Assembly (NCBI GenBank): GCA_902783205.1
Contig: CACZQE010000014.1
Span: forward strand, 1 to 9,636
Direction of reading: 5' to 3'
Source of the DNA: an uncultured Lachnospiraceae bacterium
GTDB taxonomy: Bacteria > Bacillota_A > Clostridia > Lachnospirales > Lachnospiraceae
DNA: 9,636 nucleotides
Made by a program: the position numbers and the translations under genes. Below the pieces are notes generated by a model. It saw nothing but the letters and a program-made list of their open reading frames with translations. It ran no database searches and was not told where the DNA came from. Position 1 is the first letter of the stretch. Each line of letters opens with the position of its first letter. Positions 5,427 to 9,636 of the stretch are shown here, in pieces.

Positions 5427-6759
5427 AATCAACATCTCCTATCAAATCATACTCACTTGCTGCAGTTATTGTCACCGGAACTATGTCCCCGCTCATCAGC
5501 TCCCCGTCGGAATGAACAAATACATTTCCGTCCACGCCCGGGGCATCCATCTGCGTTCTGCCAATATAGATATCTTCTTCATACAGATATCCTTCAATCA
5601 GTACCGGCATCCTGCCTCCGATGCGGTCCTGATTCTTTGCGGCCGAGATGTCCTGCTGCAGCTCCATGATGGCATCACGCCTGCTTTCCCTGACTTCTTC
5701 CGGAACCTGACCATCCATGGAGGCTGCCGGCGTGCCCTCTTCCGCGGAATAGGGGAATACGCCCAGCCTGTCAAACTGCATTTCCTCCACAAAGGAAAGC
5801 ATGTTCCGGTGGTCTGTTTCGGTTTCGCCGGGAAAACCGGCAATCAATGTGGTTCTTATGGTAATATCGGGAATTTCTTCCCTTAATTTATGGATCAGGG
5901 AGACCAGACTATCCCGGCTGGTTCTCCTTCCCATCGCTTTTAAAATGTGATCTTCGCTGTGCTGGATGGGTATGTCCAGATAGCGGCAGATCTTCTTTTC
6001 CTGCCTGATCGTCGCGATCAGGTCATCTGTAATCTCCTCGGGATAACAGTAGAGGAGCCTGATCCACTCAATCCCTTCTACGCCGCAGAGTCTGGTCAGC
6101 AGACGGGGTAGAGTTTTCTTTCCGTAAAGATCAACACCGTAAAGGGTCGTTTCCTGGGCTACCAGGATCAGTTCCTTTGCCCCCTGTTCAGCCAGTCTTT
6201 CAGCTTCTTCCACAAGGTCATCCTCCGGGAAACTCCGGTACCTGCCCCGCAGATAGGGGATAATGCAGTAGCTGCACCGTTTGCCGCAGCCTTCCGCAAT
6301 TTTCAGATAGGCAACAGGTCCGCCTGTTGTCATGCGCTTTTCAGGCATGGAAGGCGTTGTGATGTCGATCGAAGGACAGCAGCTGACAAATCTTTTTTCA
6401 TCTGCCTCCATGATTCCGTCAAGGATCTCAACGATCTTGTCAAAACCCGTTGTCCCGATCACTGCATCTACTTCCGGGATCTCACGCCCGATTTCCTCCT
6501 CATAGCGCTGGGCCAGGCAGCCGGTGACTACCAGTGCCTTCAGCCTGCCTGTCTTTTTATACTCTGCCATCTCAAGGATGGTTTCAATGCTTTCTTCCTT
6601 TGCATCATGAATAAAACAGCATGTGTTGATCACGATGGCATCGGCTTCCGCTTCATCTTCCACGATCTGCCAGCCTTCCTGACAGAGAAGACCCAGCATT
6701 TTTTCACTGTCCACCAGGTTCTTGTCGCAACCCAGGGAAATCAATAAAAGCTTTTTCAT
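5404..6759 (-). CDS. rimO: Ribosomal protein S12 (aspartate) methylthiotransferase RimO
   Basis: Radical SAM enzyme that adds a methylthio group to the conserved aspartate (D89 in E. coli numbering) of ribosomal protein S12. The 451-aa protein has an N-terminal UPF0004 domain with the auxiliary-cluster cysteines C11, C47 and C81 (SLGCDKNLVDSE, INTCCF, VTGCLAQR). The radical SAM CxxxCxxC follows at C158, C162 and C165 (EGCGKRCSYCIIP), with PIQHSEDHILKAMGR and IAGFPGETE further on. A C-terminal TRAM domain (about 385-445) binds the substrate protein. SLGCDKNLVDSE and the short form favour RimO over the tRNA enzymes MiaB and MtaB. The ATG overlaps the folD stop (ATGA), and an AGAGG lies only about 3 nt before it, so translation is probably coupled to folD. 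The last codons contain the pgsA ribosome binding site. Confidence 0.97.
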   Translation of the reverse strand: MKKLLLISLGCDKNLVDSEKMLGLLCQEGWQIVEDEAEADAIVINTCCFIHDAKEESIETILEMAEYKKTGRLKALVVTGCLAQRYEEEIGREIPEVDAVIGTTGFDKIVEILDGIMEADEKRFVSCCPSIDITTPSMPEKRMTTGGPVAYLKIAEGCGKRCSYCIIPYLRGRYRSFPEDDLVEEAERLAEQGAKELILVAQETTLYGVDLYGKKTLPRLLTRLCGVEGIEWIRLLYCYPEEITDDLIATIRQEKKICRYLDIPIQHSEDHILKAMGRRTSRDSLVSLIHKLREEIPDITIRTTLIAGFPGETETDHRNMLSFVEEMQFDRLGVFPYSAEEGTPAASMDGQVPEEVRESRRDAIMELQQDISAAKNQDRIGGRMPVLIEGYLYEEDIYIGRTQMDAPGVDGNVFVHSDGELMSGDIVPVTITAASEYDLIGDVDYANESAQ

Positions 6760-7607
6760 AAGCCTCTTTTCCTCTCAGCTGCTTCCACACAGTTATTCAT
6801 CAGCATGGCTATGGTCATGGGCCCTACTCCGCCGGGCACAGGTGTGATAGCTGACACCTTGTCTATCACCCGGTCAAAGGCCACATCACCGCAGAGCTTT
6901 CCGTCTTCCATGCGGTGTATGCCCACATCGATGACGACGGCTCCTTCTTTCACATATCTCTCATCAAAAAAGCACGGTTTTCCGATGGCACACACAAGGA
7001 TATCCGCGCGTCTGCAGACCTCCTCCAGGTTCCTGGTGCGGGAATGACATGTCGTCACCGTCCCGTTTTCTCTTAAAAGAAGCATGCCCATGGGCTTTCC
7101 TACGATATTGCTGCGGCCTACGATAACACACTCCCGGCCTTCGATCTCTATCCCGCTCCTCTTAAGAAGCTGGATGATTCCTGCCGGTGTGCAGGATACG
7201 AATCCCGGCTCTCCGATGGAGAGAGAGCCCACACTCTGGGGATGAAAACCATCCACGTCCTTTTCAGGTGAGATGGCGTGGATCACTTCCCGCTCATTAA
7301 GATGGGCGGGGATGGGCAGCTGTACCAGGATGCCGTTCACGCTGTCATCCGCGTTCAGTTCGCGGATCAGGGAAAGCAGTTCTTCCTGGCCGGTATCTTC
7401 AGGCAGTTCATAGGATCTGGAGTCTATGCCGATGTAGGCGCATGCCTTCTTCTTATTTCTGACATAGACTGAAGATGCCGGATCGTTTCCCACCTGGATC
7501 ACTGCCAGACAGATCCCGGTTCCTTCTTCTTTCAGCCGGGCTGTCCTCTCCTTCAGTTCATCCTTTATCTCCTGAGATATTCTTTTTCCGTCAATCAGTA
7601 AGGCCAT
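6756..7607 (-). CDS. folD: Methylenetetrahydrofolate dehydrogenase / methenyltetrahydrofolate cyclohydrolase
   Basis: Bifunctional cytosolic enzyme that interconverts 5,10-methylene-, 5,10-methenyl- and 10-formyl-tetrahydrofolate, supplying one-carbon units for purine and formyl-methionine synthesis. The 283-aa length is typical. Catalytic residues are visible: Y48 and K52 in SSVYVRNKKKAC, and D119 in EKDVDGFHP. QLPIPAHL (96-103), the dinucleotide-binding GRSNIVGKPM (164-173) and TPVPGGVGPMT (255-265) are all present. The start ATG at 7605-7607 follows an AGGTAGGAT purine-rich site. It is separated from ftsK by 115 nt, which may hold a promoter, and overlaps rimO by 4 nt downstream. No abnormal residues were seen. 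Confidence 0.97.
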   Translation of the reverse strand: MALLIDGKRISQEIKDELKERTARLKEEGTGICLAVIQVGNDPASSVYVRNKKKACAYIGIDSRSYELPEDTGQEELLSLIRELNADDSVNGILVQLPIPAHLNEREVIHAISPEKDVDGFHPQSVGSLSIGEPGFVSCTPAGIIQLLKRSGIEIEGRECVIVGRSNIVGKPMGMLLLRENGTVTTCHSRTRNLEEVCRRADILVCAIGKPCFFDERYVKEGAVVIDVGIHRMEDGKLCGDVAFDRVIDKVSAITPVPGGVGPMTIAMLMNNCVEAAERKRGL

Positions 7608-7659
7608 ATCCTACCTCTTCCTGCTCTGCATATCTGAATGCTTACTTCAATTTTTGTCT

Positions 7660-7688
7660 ATATTACATCACAATTGAGATTTCGTAAA
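7660..7688 (-). promoter_or_regulatory. Weak candidate promoter for folD-rimO-pgsA-cinA
   Basis: Read on the minus strand, TTTACG (7688-7683) and TAATAT (7665-7660) are separated by 17 bp; each matches the sigma-A consensus at 4 of 6 positions. The predicted start near 7653 would leave a leader of about 45 nt before folD. The ftsK-folD gap (7608-7722) is AT-rich and shows no convincing terminator, so readthrough from ftsK is also likely. The assignment is tentative. Confidence 0.3.
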
Positions 7689-7722
7689 GACTGAAGCTTT
7701 ATTTCGAATCAATTTTTCCCTT

Positions 7723-9636
7723 TCAGGCCATCTCCTCCAGATAAACTTCCAGTTCCTCCGGACTCATCAGGATCTTTCTGGGCTTTGTACCCTCTTCAGG
7801 TCCTACGATGCCTGCCTCGGCCAGCTGGTCAATGATTCTGGCCGCCCGGTTGAAGCCGATCTTGAACATCCTCTGGAGCATTCCGATGGTAGCCTTGTCT
7901 TTTTCCATGATAAAGCGGGCTGCCGCCTCAAAGTACTCATCCCTTTCCTGGGTGGATACGCCGGCTGCCAGCTTGCCTTCGATCTTCTCCGAAACGCTGG
8001 AATCATAAGTGACCATAGGCTCATTCTTTTTGAGGAATTCCGTGATATCGGCAATCTCCTCGTCAGAAATGTAGCCTCCCTGGATCCGGGCGGGTTTCTG
8101 GTAGCCTGACGGATAGAAAAGCATATCTCCGTTGCCCAGGAGTTTCTCGGCGCCATTCATGTCAATAATGGTCCGGCTGTCTGTTCCCGAAGAAACGGAC
8201 AGGGCGATTCTTGAAGGTACATTTGCCTTGATCAGGCCGGTAATTACATCTACCGAAGGTCTCTGGGTTGCAATTACCATATGGATACCTGCCGCTCTGG
8301 CCAGCTGGCACAGGCGGACGATGGCGTCCTCAACCTCGCTCTTGGCAACCATCATAAGATCGGCCAGCTCGTCAATGATAATGACGATCTTGGGCATCTT
8401 TTTAACCTCACCGGACTCATTCTGGCCCGCTTTGGTCAGTTCTTCCACTTTCTTGTTGTAGCCGCTGATGTTGCGGACACCGGTCTCGGCAAATCTCTTG
8501 TATCTGTTAGTCATCTCGGAAACAGCCCAGTTGAGGGCGCCGGATGCCTTCTTGGCGTCTGTCACAACAGGAATCAGCAGGTGGGGAATGCCGTTGTAGA
8601 CATTCAGTTCCACCATCTTGGGATCGATCATGATAAACCGTACCTGCTCGGGCTCTGCTCTGTAAATGATACTCATGATCAGAGTGTTGACCCAGACTGA
8701 CTTTCCGGAACCTGTCGTTCCTGCCACCAGAAGGTGGGGCATCTTGGCCAGGTCAGCCATGACGATCTTTCCGCCTATATCCTTGCCTACCGCAAAGGAC
8801 AGCTCAGACTTGAGACTGCGGAAAAGGCGGTTGTCGATCAGGTCTCTGAAATGTACGGTCTGTATATTCTTGTTGGGCACCTCGATTCCGATGGCTGCCT
8901 TGCCCGGAATGGGTGCTTCTATACGGATATCCGCAGCAGCCAGGTTCAGCTTGATGTCATCAGCCAGGGACACGATCTTGCTGACCTTTGTACCCTGCTC
9001 GGGGAAGAGTTCATAACGGGTAACAGCCGGTCCGCAGCTGATATCCGTGATCTTAACTCTTACACCGAAGCTGTCCAGGGTCTGCTGTAGTTTGACAGCT
9101 GTCTCCCGGAGGGAAGAATCCTTCTCCGGTTCGATTCCCTGCTCGCCGGGAATCAGCAGTGTCATAGGCGGGAAAACATAAGGCGTATCTGCCTTCTTTT
9201 CTTCCGCCGGTTTGGATTTGGCCGGCTTAGGCCTGGCAGCACGGTTGATCCGGATGTCCTCGCCTTCCGTGGGATCATGTTTGTTGCGTTTAGGCTTGAC
9301 GGGAGCCTTGCTCATGGCGATGGCTTCTGCCGGATCGGGATCTTCCTCTTCCGGGGCTTCCTCGATCACATGGAAAGCTTCCGCTTCATCCTCTTCCATT
9401 TCCATGTCCTCGTCTTCGTCATCCATATCTGTTTCCAGTGTTTCCTCATCTATATCATCGATGTCAATAACGATGTTTTCTTCATCAAAGAAATCTTCCT
9501 CTTCTTCTTCAAAAGGCAGATCCGGTCCGGCGCTGCTTTCTGCAGTCAAAGCCGTCAGTTCTTCAGGCGGATCCGTGATAAAGGAACCCTTGGACCTGTG
9601 GGGAGGTACATAGCTCTCCCTGTCGCGCTTCTGCTC
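7723..9636 (-). CDS. ftsK: FtsK/SpoIIIE-family DNA translocase, 5' end outside the window
   Basis: Hexameric ATP-driven pump that moves chromosomal DNA through the division or sporulation septum. The 637 in-window residues begin EQKRDRESYVPPH, and the frame is open to base 9636, so the N-terminal membrane helices and the true start lie outside. Order, in in-window numbering: an unusually acidic linker (about 43-105, runs of Glu and Asp), a basic Pro/Lys stretch (about 110-150), and the alpha domain (about 170-290). The RecA-like beta domain has Walker A GTTGSGKS (306-313) and Walker B IVIIIDE (417-423), with ATQRPSVDVITG downstream. The C-terminal gamma winged helix (about 564-629, with FNRAARIIDQLAEAGIVG) is the part that reads polar DNA sequences. 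Clostridia often encode one such protein serving both division and sporulation, so FtsK and SpoIIIE cannot be told apart here. The stop is TGA at 7723-7725. Confidence 0.96.
   Translation of the reverse strand, partial: EQKRDRESYVPPHRSKGSFITDPPEELTALTAESSAGPDLPFEEEEEDFFDEENIVIDIDDIDEETLETDMDDEDEDMEMEEDEAEAFHVIEEAPEEEDPDPAEAIAMSKAPVKPKRNKHDPTEGEDIRINRAARPKPAKSKPAEEKKADTPYVFPPMTLLIPGEQGIEPEKDSSLRETAVKLQQTLDSFGVRVKITDISCGPAVTRYELFPEQGTKVSKIVSLADDIKLNLAAADIRIEAPIPGKAAIGIEVPNKNIQTVHFRDLIDNRLFRSLKSELSFAVGKDIGGKIVMADLAKMPHLLVAGTTGSGKSVWVNTLIMSIIYRAEPEQVRFIMIDPKMVELNVYNGIPHLLIPVVTDAKKASGALNWAVSEMTNRYKRFAETGVRNISGYNKKVEELTKAGQNESGEVKKMPKIVIIIDELADLMMVAKSEVEDAIVRLCQLARAAGIHMVIATQRPSVDVITGLIKANVPSRIALSVSSGTDSRTIIDMNGAEKLLGNGDMLFYPSGYQKPARIQGGYISDEEIADITEFLKKNEPMVTYDSSVSEKIEGKLAAGVSTQERDEYFEAAARFIMEKDKATIGMLQRMFKIGFNRAARIIDQLAEAGIVGPEEGTKPRKILMSPEELEVYLEEMA

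Noticed and set aside
5113..5886. 257-residue plus-strand open frame across the pgsA-rimO junction
   Set aside because: It runs antisense to two well-supported overlapping genes and shows no motif or ribosome binding site.
9547..9549. TTG as a possible start of the FtsK gene
   Set aside because: The frame continues without a stop to the window edge, no ribosome binding site precedes it, and a start here would omit the membrane domain.
9212..9613. Serine-rich plus-strand open frame
   Set aside because: It is the reverse complement of the Glu/Asp-rich FtsK linker (GAA/GAT codons read as TTC/ATC and Ser codons), not a real low-complexity protein.

Overview
This window comes from a Firmicutes chromosome and best fits the class Clostridia, probably a Lachnospiraceae-like gut anaerobe. 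The reasons are the gene set (ClpC with a short GntR regulator, a FtsK/SpoIIIE - RimO - PgsA - CinA run, RadA), AGGAGG-type ribosome binding sites, roughly half G+C, and a small conserved protein of a type I recall from Lachnospiraceae. The genus assignment is inference. All genes lie on the minus strand, so transcription runs from high to low coordinates.

Upstream transcription unit (9636 down to about 4279): the C-terminal part of a FtsK/SpoIIIE DNA translocase (5' end outside the window), then folD (one-carbon folate metabolism), rimO (ribosomal protein S12 methylthiolation), pgsA (phosphatidylglycerol-phosphate synthesis) and a stand-alone CinA C-terminal domain protein of the PncC type. 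folD/rimO and pgsA/cinA overlap by 4 nt (ATGA), and the start of pgsA lies inside the end of rimO, so these four genes look translationally coupled. The unit ends at a clear intrinsic terminator (4279-4312). A weak candidate promoter lies in the 115-nt gap between ftsK and folD.

Downstream transcription unit (about 4251 down to 1): a short YtrA-type GntR repressor, clpC 30 nt further on, a 137-residue protein of unknown function with its own good promoter, and radA, which runs off the left edge. The clpC leader position that carries ctsR-mcsA-mcsB in Bacillus is here held by the GntR gene. An AT-rich inverted repeat over the proposed -10 region is a candidate operator for self-repression. ClpC keeps both glutamates associated with phospho-arginine binding, but its middle domain has lost the usual UVR-like motif and the phenylalanine at its tip.

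Every gap between genes is shorter than 300 bases. I found no tRNA, rRNA, CRISPR array, insertion sequence or phage gene. The window is mostly conserved housekeeping content. The points most worth a second look are the regulation of clpC by a GntR repressor, the altered ClpC middle domain, and the unknown protein between clpC and radA.
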